NCBI GenBank assembly: GCA_040954595.2
Contig: CM082577.2
Span: 19,344,001-19,408,000 of the forward strand
Source: Balanoglossus misakiensis
Lineage: Eukaryota > Hemichordata
Direction of reading: 5' to 3'
Length of the DNA: 64,000 bases
Positions 35,132-46,179 of the stretch are shown piece by piece (the first letter of the stretch is position 1; each line of letters begins with the position of its first letter). The translations under genes and the position numbers were made by a program. The notes beneath the pieces were generated by a model, which did not search any database, was not told where the DNA came from, and saw only the letters and a program-made list of their open reading frames with translations.

Positions 35132-35327
35132 CGTTTGTGCAGGACTAGTTGCAGCTTCAATGAGTACCCCAGCTGATGTTGTCAAAACCAGAGTTATGAA
35201 TCAACCAACAGACATCCATGGCAGAGGTTTACTCTATAAAAATTCAATAGACTGTCTTTTACAAGCTATTAAAAAAGAAGGATTCTTTTCTCTGTATAAA
35301 GGGTTTCTACCAACCTGGGCTAGGATG
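35132..35327 (+). CDS. SLC25A27: UCP4-like mitochondrial carrier, penultimate coding exon
   Basis: Carries the third carrier repeat. TTGATTTTCAG precedes it and GTGAGT follows at 35328. The single leading base completes the codon split at 28411, and the exon ends in phase 0. Visible motifs are the SLC25 signature P-x-D-x-x-K as TPADVVKTR, the UCP4-type MNQP...GRGLLYK segment, and the matrix-helix [12 protein letters not shown]. Human UCP4 from memory has MNQPRDKQGRGLLYK here; UCP1-3 lack this exact segment, which favours UCP4. The exon encodes 65 complete codons and has no lesion. The HR-2 block ends just upstream of its acceptor. Confidence 0.93.
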
Positions 35328-36337
35328 GTGAGTTGACCTTCTTAATTCTAACAAAAGTATGGTACTTCAAGCTCCATTAGCTGTAACTTTCACTATGATG
35401 TCAGTGTTTTTGTCTTGTGTATCTACTGCAGATTCTTGATCAGATTCATGAAATATGATGAAACACTCAGCATTTAGCTTATGAACACAGCCTATTACAG
35501 TGTTCTCCCCAGGCACTTTTAACATGTTAGCCCTAATACTTGGCCTCGCTTCGCTTTAAACCCCGGTGTGGGGTATAAAAGACCCCCAAAATCAGTGGCG
35601 AATCTTAATGCCGTTTGACTGACAACAGACAACACCAACGATCTTGGCTCTATGAAAATCAGCCCAAACAGGTCCAAGCATAAAGAATTACACCACACAA
35701 CGACAGTAGTTGGCTTTATAAACACACACAACATAAAGTTATTGACGAAAAAGTACACGAACTTTTGAAACAACGATGATTTTGGCAGAAATCTGGTTTC
35801 AGTGCTTTTCAGAAGCGTCCCTGGGAAGCAATAACCACGCCTTTCAAACAGCTGTCAATCGCGTGGAAGTGTAAAGTGTTCAATTATTTTCTATGTACAT
35901 GAGATCAATTACACAGTCATTATGCACGACGACCACTCCCAAATAAACAACTATACAAACACACGTTAATCCGAACCCCGGTACTTTCCGCACCGTGGTT
36001 TAATTGTGCTATGCTTTGAAAATTTCTGCTACTCTCGCAATTCAGTTTGTCAACTCGTGTCACAGTCAGTTTGAATGCAACATATAAGTGTGAAAATGTG
36101 CACATGTGGATTGGATAAATCAGAATAACCTGAGAGTAAGCATGAAAATGGAAGTGTCATTTTAACAATGAGACAGTCTGACTATCAAAGGCAATGCCAC
36201 CTGTACAGTACAACATCCGGACTGCTGTGTCACTAATATGGCCGCTACTCAGTTTTATCTATAATCAGGATAAAAGTCTGGTCGAAATGGTTTAATTATC
36301 ATATGATAATTTTGGGTTTGATGTATCGCTCTACAGA
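35328..36337. other. UCP4 last intron, first part
   Basis: Donor GTGAGT at 35328. No coding signal or defined repeat is seen to 36337, apart from a short string (GCGAATCTTAATGCCGTTTGACTGACAACAGACAAC) split by differences but resembling 25208-25250. Confidence 0.4.
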
Positions 36338-36766
36338 ATCTCGAAGATCATACATTCTCACACTCCTGGCACGCTGGGAGTGTGAGAACAGAGTGTGAGA
36401 ACAAATTGTTCTCACACTCTCACTGAATCGAAAGCTGTATATGACGCGAGCGCTGATTGGTTGACAAAGCGTTCTTTTGCTACGCGCGCTAAAAGTTATC
36501 CAATGGGGCGATGTGTATTACAGGGACAGAGACTACAACGTGCCCCCAGACGACAGTTCCAGCGTCATTTATTCAATGTTTTTAACAAATTTGGCTAATT
36601 TGTGACCGTGTGAGAAAAATAATCTCACACACCAAGGACCTGGGATCATATTTCTCACACTCGTCGGGGATATTCTGTCCCACACGAGCCTGCGGCTCGT
36701 GTGGGACAGAAAATCCCCAACTCGTGTGAGAAATATGATCCCAGGTCCTTTGGAGTGTGAGATTCT
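36338..36766. mobile_element. Fold-back element rich in TCTCACAC
   Basis: Ends AGAATCTC and GAGATTCT. The inside is full of inverted copies of TTCTCACACTC. It includes the 138-bp palindrome at 36624-36761. No coding content. Confidence 0.65.
36624..36761. repeat. 138-bp near-perfect palindrome
   Basis: Arms of over 60 bp start CTCACACACCAAGGACC and meet at GAGCCTGCGGCTC (36687-36699). Only a few mismatches are visible by eye. In pre-mRNA it would form one long hairpin. Confidence 0.9.
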
Positions 36767-36855
36767 ATTAATGTCAAGGCCTGATGCAACAACCATCTTG
36801 CACTGACATGGTTTCATACCGGGTTTTACTGATAGTTCGCCCATTCAAAAAAATT

Positions 36856-37461
36856 GCTCGAAGACAGAATACGGCAGATTGGCTTTCTCTTGTGAACAAT
36901 TACATATAATCCCACGATATCTTTCTTTGTTTGGCGTCATCGCATGCGAGTGGTTTTCGCAGAGCAGTGCAACGTCGAGCTGTAGCCATATACAAATGAT
37001 GAACTATCGCTGATTATTCATAAAATCTCCTAACAAGTCGGAAAGATCAAAGGGGTCGACAAATGCTCCGCCTTGTAATTCTTAAAGCTTTGCCACATCA
37101 GTATTCCATCTCTTAATGACTGCTTTTCCATATCGGATCTTATTTTATTTACCAATACTGCATATTTATTTGTGAAATGTATCAGAGAACTTTGCAGTAA
37201 TCGGTCCACCCAAAACCACTTTTCAAGTGCTAAACCTCTCATCTTTAATCCTATGACACCACCAGTACCCTTTAGTGAATCGTCAGATAAGTTTGCCATG
37301 AAATCCCCTTCATTTAATGACTCTTGTACACTTTCGGGTATTCTATGCATCACCAGAATAAGTACTGACATGTATCTTGCATAGTCCGTTTCGATTGGCA
37401 CAAAACAACAGAGGTAATAATAGCTGATTCTTAGCAGTTTGGCAAATATCTCAATCACCAT
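36856..37461 (-). pseudogene. Broken ORF of an uncharacterised mobile-element protein
   Basis: The minus strand has 143 codons open at 37030-37461. A separate ~185-bp piece (36856-37040) is shared with the inside of the MULE-like element at 20637-20818. Readable motifs include ETDYARYMSVLILVMH and LKGTGGVIGLK. I recall similar DYARWLPV...KGDGGAIGL stretches in repetitive proteins of cnidarians and molluscs, but cannot check this. It ends in stops at both sides and has no start context. Function unknown; probably captured or degraded transposon coding sequence. Confidence 0.45.
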
Positions 37462-37554
37462 TTCTTAATGCACTTACATTTCTACCGGTGGGTGGAGTTT
37501 TAATGGCAGCAATACTCTACACAAAGTCATACCAAAAGTTAAAAGTTACTCCTC

Positions 37555-38805
37555 TCTTTGACCCAAAGTTCAATTTAGCAATCAAAAGCTCGCACCCGAC
37601 ATTATATGTTTAATTGGTAGCAAAGATATAGAAAGTTTCTTATTTTGGGGAATTTCGCAAAATCTTCTATCCGTCGTTATGGTTACAAAATTTTAATATA
37701 AATTACAACCAAAGACGAAAATAGGCCTATTTTTCTTAAAGCTAATATTCCTTGCTACCTGATGACCAATTTACAGCCTCCTCAAGCAAACCGTTTTCCA
37801 GTAAATCAAAACTATGTATGATCGTTATGCAAAAAATAGCGAAATTTTCACTTTGACCCCAAGTTTTGAAGATGAACTTGACCTCTGACCTTGTCGGTCA
37901 TGTAATCATTGGATAGCCCGTACCCTACTTTATAAGACCCAATGTTTAATTTTTTTCTCTAGCTTTCTCAGAACCTGAAATATCTCATTTTAACTGTATG
38001 AGTACTCTTGCTATTCCTACCATTCATTTTGTTATCATTAAAACAGCAGGTTTTGCATATTAAGTATATGTAAACAGCAAAACAAATTAAAATCTTTGTA
38101 AACAATACACATGTCTATCTGGAGATCAAATTATAGCATTCTAGACCCAAACAGTGTTTAGTAAACGCTCGCCGTAAACAATACACATGTCTATCTGGAG
38201 ATCAAATTATAGCATTCTAGACCCAAACAGTCTTTAGTAAACGCTCGCCGTAAAATGTCATTTTGAACAAAAGTCCATAATGTCCATTTTGTCACTTTGA
38301 CCTGAAATTTGAGGATGACCTCGACCTTGAACCCCAAAGTTCAAGTTAGCAATAAAAAGCTCGCACCCTACATTATAAGTTTGAGTGTTTAAATTGTATC
38401 TAAAGCTTAATTGGTAGCAAAGATATAGCATGATTCTTATTTTTGTGATTTTCGCAAAATCTGCTATCCGTCGTTATGGTAGCAGAATTTTAATATAACT
38501 TAATATCAAAGACGTGAATCAGCTTATTTTTCTTAAACCTAATGTTCGATGCTACCTGATGACCAATTTACAGCTTCCTCGAGCAAACCGTTTTCCAGTA
38601 AATCGAAACTATGTATGATCGATATGCAAAAAATAGCGCAATTTTTACTTTGACCCCGCGTTTTGAAGATGAACTTGACCTTCGACCTTGTCGGTCATGT
38701 AATCATTGGATAGTCCATACCCTACTTTATAAGACCCAATGTTTAAATTTTTTCTCTAGCTTTTTCAGATCCTGAAATATATCATTTTTTAACTGTATGA
38801 GTACC
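37555..38805. repeat. Pair of ~450-bp direct repeats with a 76-bp tandem duplication between
   Basis: 37555-38010 recurs at 38325-38805 (shared: AAAGCTCGCACCC, ATCCGTCGTTATGGT, GCTACCTGATGACCAATTT, ACCTTGTCGGTCATG). Between them 38101-38176 is tandemly duplicated at 38177-38252. Each long repeat contains GACCTTGTCGGTCATGTAA. No coding signal. Confidence 0.85.
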
Positions 38806-40068
38806 CCTAAAATTATGCTATCGTTACCATGACAACCGCTCCTCACGGCCACACCCACCATTAATATGAGTGCAAACAACCTGATTCTGACAGCTGTATA
38901 AATAGGCTTTCCAAAAATATATGTCTGCAAAACTCCCCGGGGGGGGGGGGGGGGAAGTTTTTCGGTCTCTGGCCCATGGACTATATATGTGAACGGTTTG
39001 AGTGGTCCTGAAAAAAATCAGATTGGGGCTTTGCCGGCTAGACCTGAGCTGGTGTAAAGGATTAACACCTTTCCAAACACATTGTTTATTTGGCCGAGCG
39101 TCAGGGTCCATGCTTAAAATTTACACAGGGTGACTCAAAGAATGAATTCTCTGTTTTTGCAAAAAGCAAATAGTGTCTCTGAAACGTTTCTAATTTTAGC
39201 CAATGTGAATCTGGTATCAGCTTGTTGTTTGGCATAGAGTAAGAAATGGCATTTTATGCACAAAACAAACTAACTGGAAATAAAGGTAAAAGTTACAGCT
39301 AACGTCCAGGTAGGGTCGTCAAGGGTGATGCTGTTGACAGCTACACTGGGTACCATTGTAAAATTGTTTCATGTCGTTTACACGTTACGTGATTTCGACT
39401 TTGATCTTGACTTAAAATGATCATTGTTATAACAGGGATGCTATTTTTTATAAATAAATTGAGGTTGTTTGCAGTGTGTGCCACTGTCAGGAGTTCTGGG
39501 CAGCCGGCTGTGGCTGGCAGTGTGCTTAATATGACAGATCCTTGTTCATGAACGTGTGTACATGTACAAATGTATTTTGTCATTTTGATGTTCTTAGTAT
39601 GTGTCTATGTACAATAGTATTCTGTCTGTCAAGTGTGTTGTCAACATTTATTTCTCATGCCACTTTGTGTGATCGTGTGATGAACATACATTAATGACAA
39701 TACACACTGTACGTATATTAAGGAAGGAAGCCATATTGTCCTTAAAAGCGCTCCCAACCGACATCGTTAATTACAAAATACAGAAACAACAAAATAATTA
39801 TTTTTAGACCATTCACACATTAATGCCAATATTTGAGCTAAGACGTTGCAGAAACATTTAAATGGTAAATGCCATAATATATCTTGTAATTTAGGCTGTC
39901 TTCTTCTAAGTATTTTACAGCACTCTCTGTTGAGAACTTTCTGTTGACATATGAGGCGATATTGAATATCGCATGATTATATCATTCGGTACATCTTTCT
40001 TACATGCAAGCTTTGAACATTCATTGTGTTGAAGTTTACAATGTTGATCTATGTGTTTTTTTTTACAG
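38806..40068. other. UCP4 last intron, final part
   Basis: A G-run of about 15 bases lies at 38938-38954. Otherwise AT-rich. It ends in a T-rich tract and TACAG at 40064-40068. Confidence 0.6.
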
Positions 40069-40140
40069 GCACCATGGTCAATGACTTTCTGGCTATCCTA
40101 TGAAGAAATAAGATCGATGATTGGAGTGAGGTCATTTTGA
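40069..40140 (+). CDS. SLC25A27: UCP4-like mitochondrial carrier, terminal coding exon
   Basis: The acceptor is a T-run ending TTTTACAG, and the exon starts in phase 0 to match 35327. It encodes APWSMTFWLSYEEIRSMIGV and ends RSF before TGA at 40138. Human UCP4 from memory ends [23 protein letters not shown], the same length. This is the sixth transmembrane helix and the C-terminus. The three exons give 117 residues, equal to the human protein from DLTTYD to the end. No frameshift or stop occurs, so the gene is likely functional. The intron before it is 4.7 kb. Confidence 0.93.
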   Translation, partial: APWSMTFWLSYEEIRSMIGVRSF

Positions 40141-40800
40141 AATTCATAATGTGACAACACTTGGTTGGACTATGCGCTGGGAGTTTGAAACACACTTTTG
40201 ATAACCACTGGGAACAGAATCAATGCTTGAACATAAGGAAATGGATTTTGAATCCAATAATATGTACCTTGAAAATCTGTGATGCTGTTTTGGATGTCAC
40301 CATTACTGAGTTTAGTCTCTGTGTCTTAAAACTCATAACCTTTTCATCCATATTTGTTAAGCAGGTGGTTTAAAAACAGCAATACTGAGAAATTCAGTAT
40401 TTTGAGCTGATTTGTACATTGTTTGTAATATAGATTTCCTAGAAAAGGTGCTCAAAGAGATTAATATCATCGAGACAAAACGTTATAGTTTTTGCTGGCC
40501 TAATGTTTGCAGTCAGTGTGCTAACACAGTTACGGCTCCATCTGTTAGTCTGTACTATTGGTTCAGTAGTCCATGCACGAATTGACAAACTGTATAGATT
40601 AAGCCATGTCAGTCCTGTCTGTGCATCGGTCACCAGCGATTTCTTGGGTATTTGTGAAAACACTGGTCTCTCAATCCACACCCATTGCTTTCACAAAACA
40701 ATCCAATTTGGCCACCAAAGAGTGGCAAAGATTCACTTTCTTTGGATATTTGGAGCAGGAATCTGATTCTGAAATTACCATTGAAGCACTCCATTTGTCT
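40141..40800 (+). other. Probable UCP4 3' UTR and flank
   Basis: Directly follows the stop codon. I did not find a canonical AATAAA close by, so the 3' end cannot be placed. Confidence 0.4.
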
Positions 40801-40801
40801 T

Positions 40802-41197
40802 GATTACCCAGACCCCTCTGCTTCTTCTGCTGCGCTCCAGAAAAAAATGTCTGGGGAAATACCATAGAAGGATTTGTAAAACGAAATGGCCACTATCAGG
40901 CTTTCGGACAGCCACTGAATGGCTGATCTGTGAGTATGGCATGGGTCACTGCAACTTGACTATACTAAAATGGCGATGCAACATGTAGTTGTCTTGTCAC
41001 ATCAAGAGACCTTTACTTGCTGGTTGATGTGAAATTTTTTGTCAATTTGCAGTGACCCAGGTCATACTGACAGATCAGCCAATCAGTGGCTGTCTGAAAG
41101 CCTGACAGTGACCATTATGTTTTACAAATATTTCTATGGTATTTCCCTAGACCCTTTTTCTGGAGCCCAGTGGACGAAGCAGAGGGGTCTGCGTAAC
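40802..41197. mobile_element. Fold-back MITE (~0.4 kb)
   Basis: Two ~155-bp arms in inverted orientation start TTACCCAGACCCCTCTGCTTC and (other strand) TTACGCAGACCCCTCTGCTTC; they share CCATAGAA, TTTGTAAAAC and CAGCCACTGA. A related short element with the start GGTTACCCAGACTCTC lies at 51784-51852. Confidence 0.7.
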
Positions 41198-41521
41198 CGA
41201 GACTAGCATTCTGTTGGCAGCTTGCATCTCCAGAGGGCACTGTCTCTTACCTTTGGCTTTTCAGAGAGGCCTTTCTGCAACCTTGAGGTCTGTGTTGGCA
41301 AAGCCATCCCATTACTGTGACGGGGGCTGACATACAAGTCTGTGGCCACTGCTGTGGTGTTTTAACTGCAGTGTTTACAGTGCTGTAGACATATTGATCT
41401 GACAGGCCTGACATTTCTGTCTGTTCACATATACAAGAATGTGAACTGGTGTGTGAATACAACTGAGTCTGATTTTTTTTCCAACATACACATAATTATG
41501 CCTGTATTTCTCTCATCATTT

Positions 41522-41947
41522 TTAGGTCCCATTGGTATAGGCCTATATACCATGGGACCTTATGGGATGGGTTGCGTCTGTATGTATGGATGGATGTATG
41601 TATGGATGTATGGATGTATGTCTGTATGTCCGTATGTCCGTCCACATCAAAAACTTGAAAACCATTGCGCGTATCACCTCAATATTTGGTGTGTAGGTGC
41701 AGGCAGGGCTGTAGATGAGAGTTTGTCCAAACGAAGTTGCCAGGCCCAAAAATATGCAAATTAGCTTGTAAAATGTGAAATTGATCAAAACTCTGTAAGT
41801 CAACAATTACTGGTCAGATTGCTTTAAAAATTGGCATGCATGTACCTTATGTCAACCTCACATCGACCTGTAAGTGTTAAGTTAATATCATGGATGTTTT
41901 ATTTTTTATGAATTTTTTAGCCTTTTTATTAAATTTATACCTTTACA
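41522..41947 (+). repeat. Hairpin-started repeat, family HR-like 2, copy 1
   Basis: Starts with the hairpin AGGTCCCATTGGTATA / TATACCATGGGACCT, then a GTATGGATG microsatellite, then AAAAACTTGAAAACC, CTCAATATTTGG and TATGCAAATTAG. Fragment HR-4 interrupts or adjoins it after 41947. Confidence 0.7.
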
Positions 41948-42765
41948 TTATACCTCTATGGTTAAGCTATGTCCACGTCTTATTGTGGAATTCTGGTCTG
42001 TGCAATAGTCCTGTACAGTGACTGTCTATTGGTCAGTGAGCACAATGGGGCAAAAATAAAAGGCAAATTTTTGGGCTCACCTGTAACACCTGCATATCTC
42101 ATTAATTATGTGCATACCTAATTCCGGGCTAACTAATAGGGCTAGAGGTTTCGTTCTTGTGGGACATGGACCAGTATAGGGTCAAAATTTCTTGCCTAAA
42201 TTTTGGGTGACCTCAGGTGACCTTTGACCTACTTTTCCATATCTTGGCATCCAGAGCAGGTACAGACTTCGCGTTTGGAGGGTTGGGACTAAAATTGAAA
42301 AGCCAAAATTGGGGGTCACCTGTGACACCTGCATATCTCATTAATTATGTGCATACCTAATTCCAGGCTAACCAATAGGGCTATAGGTTTGGTTTTTGTT
42401 GAACATGGACCAGTATAGGGTCAAAATTTCTTGCCCAAATTTTGCATGACCTTAGGTGACCTTTGACCTACTTTACCATATCTTGGCATCCAGAGCAGGT
42501 ACAGACTTGGCGTTTGGAGGGTTGGCACTAAAATTGAAAAGCCAAAATTGGGGGTCACCTGTGACACCTGCATATCTCATTAATTATGTGCATACCTAAT
42601 TCCAGGCTAACCAATAGGGCTATAGGTTTGTTTTTTGTTGAACATGGACCAGTATAGGGTCAAAATTTCTTGCCCAAATTTTGCATGACCTCAGGTGACC
42701 TTTGACCTACTTTTCCATATCTTGGCATCCAGAGCAGATATGCTTATTGCTATGTTGCTATGTTT
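41948..42765 (-). repeat. HR fragment HR-4 without head
   Basis: Three ~240-bp minus-orientation HR units with DR1-like sites near 42222, 42457 and 42698. Its right end (GCTTATTGCTATGTTGCTATG) is also present, reversed, just inside the HR-1 head at 14525-14575. That shows how this junction is built. Confidence 0.8.
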
Positions 42766-43700
42766 TAGGTCCCATTGGTATGTACCATGGGACCTTATGG
42801 AATCAGTTGCGTCTGTATGTATGTATGGATGGATGGATGGATGGATGGATGGATGGATGTATGTCCGTCCACACCAAAAACTTGAAAACCGCTGCACGTA
42901 TGACCTCGATATTTGGTGAGCAGATGGAGGCAGGTATGTAGATGGGAGTTTGTTCAAATGAAGTTGTCATTGCCAAAAATTTGCAAATTGGCTGGGAAAA
43001 TGTGAAATTGGTCAAAAATCAAAAACTCAACAACCACTGGTCAGATTGATTTGAAAATTGGCTTGCATGTATCTTATGTCTACCTCAAACAGTCCTGTAT
43101 TTTTTGAGCTAATATTATCAATTTTCCATTTTTTATGCATTTTTTTTTATTTTTCCATTTATATACTGAAAGTGATAGGCCTACTTCTTTGAAATTTAGT
43201 ACAAAGCTTCCAATAGGTTGTCTGCGTAACCATACTTTTGTTCAAATTGTTGCAAAATTTGCACATTCAAAATTTTGAGCAATTTTTGCCATTTTTTTTC
43301 TCTAAAACCGCATGCCAGATTGCTTTGCAGTTTGGTAGGCAAGTTCTTAGGGTTAACCTAAGTAAGATGTTGCTAAAAAATTCTGATATTTGCATAAATG
43401 TGTTATTGGGGAAATTTTGGCAATTTTTGTCAACAATTGTTTTCTCTGAAACCGCGTGTCACATTGCATTGAACTTTGGCAGGCATGTTCCTTATAGTGA
43501 TTGAAGTAAGATATTGTACAATTTTGGTGATATTTGCATATTTGTATTATTGCCACTTTTGAACAAATATTTTCTTGAAAACTGCTTTGAAATTTGTTTT
43601 TTTCACTGATACCTGTTTAGGATACAATTTCATAACACATACATGTGCAACTTTTATTCAATTCTGATACCAGAAATACTAAATATTTAGCAAGTTTTTT
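42766..43700 (+). repeat. HR-like 2, copy 2, and AT-rich continuation
   Basis: Hairpin TAGGTCCCATTGGTA / TACCATGGGACC, then (GGAT)n at 42828-42858, then the CTTGAAAACCGCTG module. To 43700 the AT-rich sequence repeats phrases such as AAACCGC(A/G)TG and TTGGCAGGCA. No coding sequence. Confidence 0.65.
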
Positions 43701-45449
43701 TGTAAGTTTCTTTGTTTTTGGTTAGCAAATCTTCTCCTAAACCAACTGTCCAGTTGTTTTGAAAGTTACAGTTTACAAGTTGTTGTTACCCCCAACTTAA
43801 ACATGGCATGTCAGTGAGCGTCTGTGTGTGTCTGTCTGTTCCAGGGCTGACTGAAAGAAGTTGCTTGTCATATGTGTTTGTACAGACAATTTTTGGTCAA
43901 AAATAAATTTTTCTAGCACCACTTGTAAGACTGCCATGACACAAGGCAGTTTATTGGGCACGTTCCTTGTTAAATTTTTTACATTCCATATTTCTATATG
44001 ATAAGACCATATCTGCTTGCAATATCACCTGTAATTTTTATTCTGGTGTATCCCTATTTCTGCGTAATCGTCAAACGGGACCACAGTGTCCTTGACGCTA
44101 TTTTTTCATCTTCTGACCTTCTATCTGGCCCAGTAAATTCCACACTGACACACCACATGCACTTGTGTTACAGTTATGTGGTCACACCACTTAATACAGT
44201 CAGAAATAACATCACTGTAATACATTCCTGTAATACCAGGCCTGATTCAGACCTGTCCTACACCCCTGATTTTACAGGTCCTGCAACAGGACTGTTTCAG
44301 GTACTCATCATCGGAGCATGTTTCACAAAAAGTTTCAGAAAAATTGGCAAAATTTAATTTCTCATCTATAAAACTAAGATACAAAGAGATTTGTAGGAGT
44401 ACAATGTTTGAAATATTGAGAGTGATGTCTGGAATATTAACAAATGCTAATACATTTATTCTTTTGTAGAGGTTGATTGACATAAACAGAAAGTGTGGAA
44501 AATGTACGTTTCATTTATTGAAACCGAAACACAGGGTGTTTAAAATCAAAACTTCAGTCCTAGAACGAACAAGCCGAAAAAAAGACTATGAAAGGTGTTT
44601 AATGTAGTAGCTGTTGCCGACAACTGAATCTGTGGGAATTTTCAGAATATAGTACCAGTTAGTGGCCAGTTCAAAACCCTATTTAGTGTACATTACTTAC
44701 GGACCAAGTCCTCATTCTTTATTAGTGTCATATGCTAAACATGCAAATATCATGACCATTACAATAAATCTAACAATTTTGAACAAAATACCATGGTTAT
44801 ATTCATAGACATGGTTTTTACCAGAGTGTGACGTCATACTATAGTAATATGAAATCGATCCATTTCATATTACCATAGTTCGATGTCACCAACACCGGAA
44901 CTATTTTCATGTCCTCAGATTGTAAACAAATGAAAAAACTATCCTACAATGTTGGTGAGCTTTGAAGATTGGGAAATACAGGGTTAGAAACAATAAAGCA
45001 CATGTGAAAGAATTGTTTTCTGATATTTATTAGTTTCCTTGGTGTCTTCCAACTGTGGCGGGAAAATTTTGACAGCTGTCATCTGTCAAAACACTGGGAG
45101 ATTATATATAACCATTACGCCATGCTTATATGAAAAATGAGTTATCATTTATAATCACTTGTCACAAGGTACATGACAGAAACTCTTGGCCAAAATCAGG
45201 GTTATGATGTTCCAATTCATTTTATTTTGATTTGAAAGAAATTATTATGTTATCCATTCCTGTTATCCAAAGCATTGAATGTTACCCTTTCAACATTTGT
45301 CTTTGAAACTCTCTTAGGAATTTCCTCTGTTTTTTAAGGAATAAAGAGCTGGCTACCTATGTGCCCATGTCCAGATGACTTATATCTCTTGGAGTAACAT
45401 AACCGGGTATTTGATAATGAGCAGTGGATACAAAAGATTACATTGCGTA
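43701..45449. other. No gene recognised; one small palindrome
   Basis: Contains a palindrome at 44829-44888 with arms around GAAATCGATCCATTTC. The 119-codon open frame at 43998-44357 has no recognisable family. Confidence 0.4.
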
Positions 45450-45925
45450 TTTAGGGGTTATTACACGAATTTTGGTCGATAATGCGTCGTATTCGAGTGA
45501 TGTCCGTATTTTGACGAGAATGCGTCGCGTATCGACCAAAATTTATGTAATAACCCCTTTATCATACATGCCTACCTATAAAACAGTACGATTTGCGAAA
45601 ATGTGGCGAGAAAAACAATTTCACGGCCAGAAATTTGAACCGCAGCGAACTGTCGCGCCGATCACTGAATCAACGCCGCGTGATGATTTCAGCGCGTTCT
45701 CAAAAATAGTTCGAGACGCGGACGCGGTATTTCACCGAGTGAAATACCGTAAATATATATACGGTTCGACTGGTCCGATACAAAGTGCTCAATACAAAAT
45801 TATTACACCTCACTCTGTATTCCGTACTCTTGATTGGCTGAGACTGTACCACGTGACAAAAACGTAATATAACATGGTTGACAGTCTATGGCCCGTAGGT
45901 AGGGGCTACGGGCCGGGAAATGGCA
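45450..45925. mobile_element. Fold-back element family F2, copy 1
   Basis: A ~105-bp hairpin starts AGGGGTTATTACACGAA (45453-45558). After an internal part comes TTGATTGGCTGAGACTGTACCACGTGAC (in pieces) and the small hairpin GGCCCGTAG / CTACGGGCC at 45890-45915. The last ~130 bp recur at 50603-50725. Confidence 0.65.
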
Positions 45926-46015
45926 GTTTAGTCTCCTGATGAGTGAGTCTAGTGACTCATGAAACAGCGTTGTATGGAGATTTTACCGCCTTCCGTTTCC
46001 ACTGTCACTTGTATG

Positions 46016-46075
46016 TACAGTGTATGTATGTATGTATGTATGTATGTATGTATGTATGTTTGTTTGTTTGTTTGT
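46016..46075. repeat. (TATG)n(TTTG)n microsatellite
   Basis: About ten TATG units then four TTTG units. The ACTTGAAAGCCGCTGG module that follows marks it as another degraded HR-like 2 copy. Confidence 0.85.
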
Positions 46076-46179
46076 ACACATCAATAACTTGAAAGCCGCT
46101 GGGCATATCACCTTGATATCTGGTAAAAGTACGTAGATACAGATGAGATTTTGTTCAAATGAAGTTGTCATTGCCAAAA

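Noticed and set aside
44829-44888. Transcription terminator
   Set aside because: The palindrome is a small fold-back in non-coding animal DNA; intrinsic terminators do not apply.
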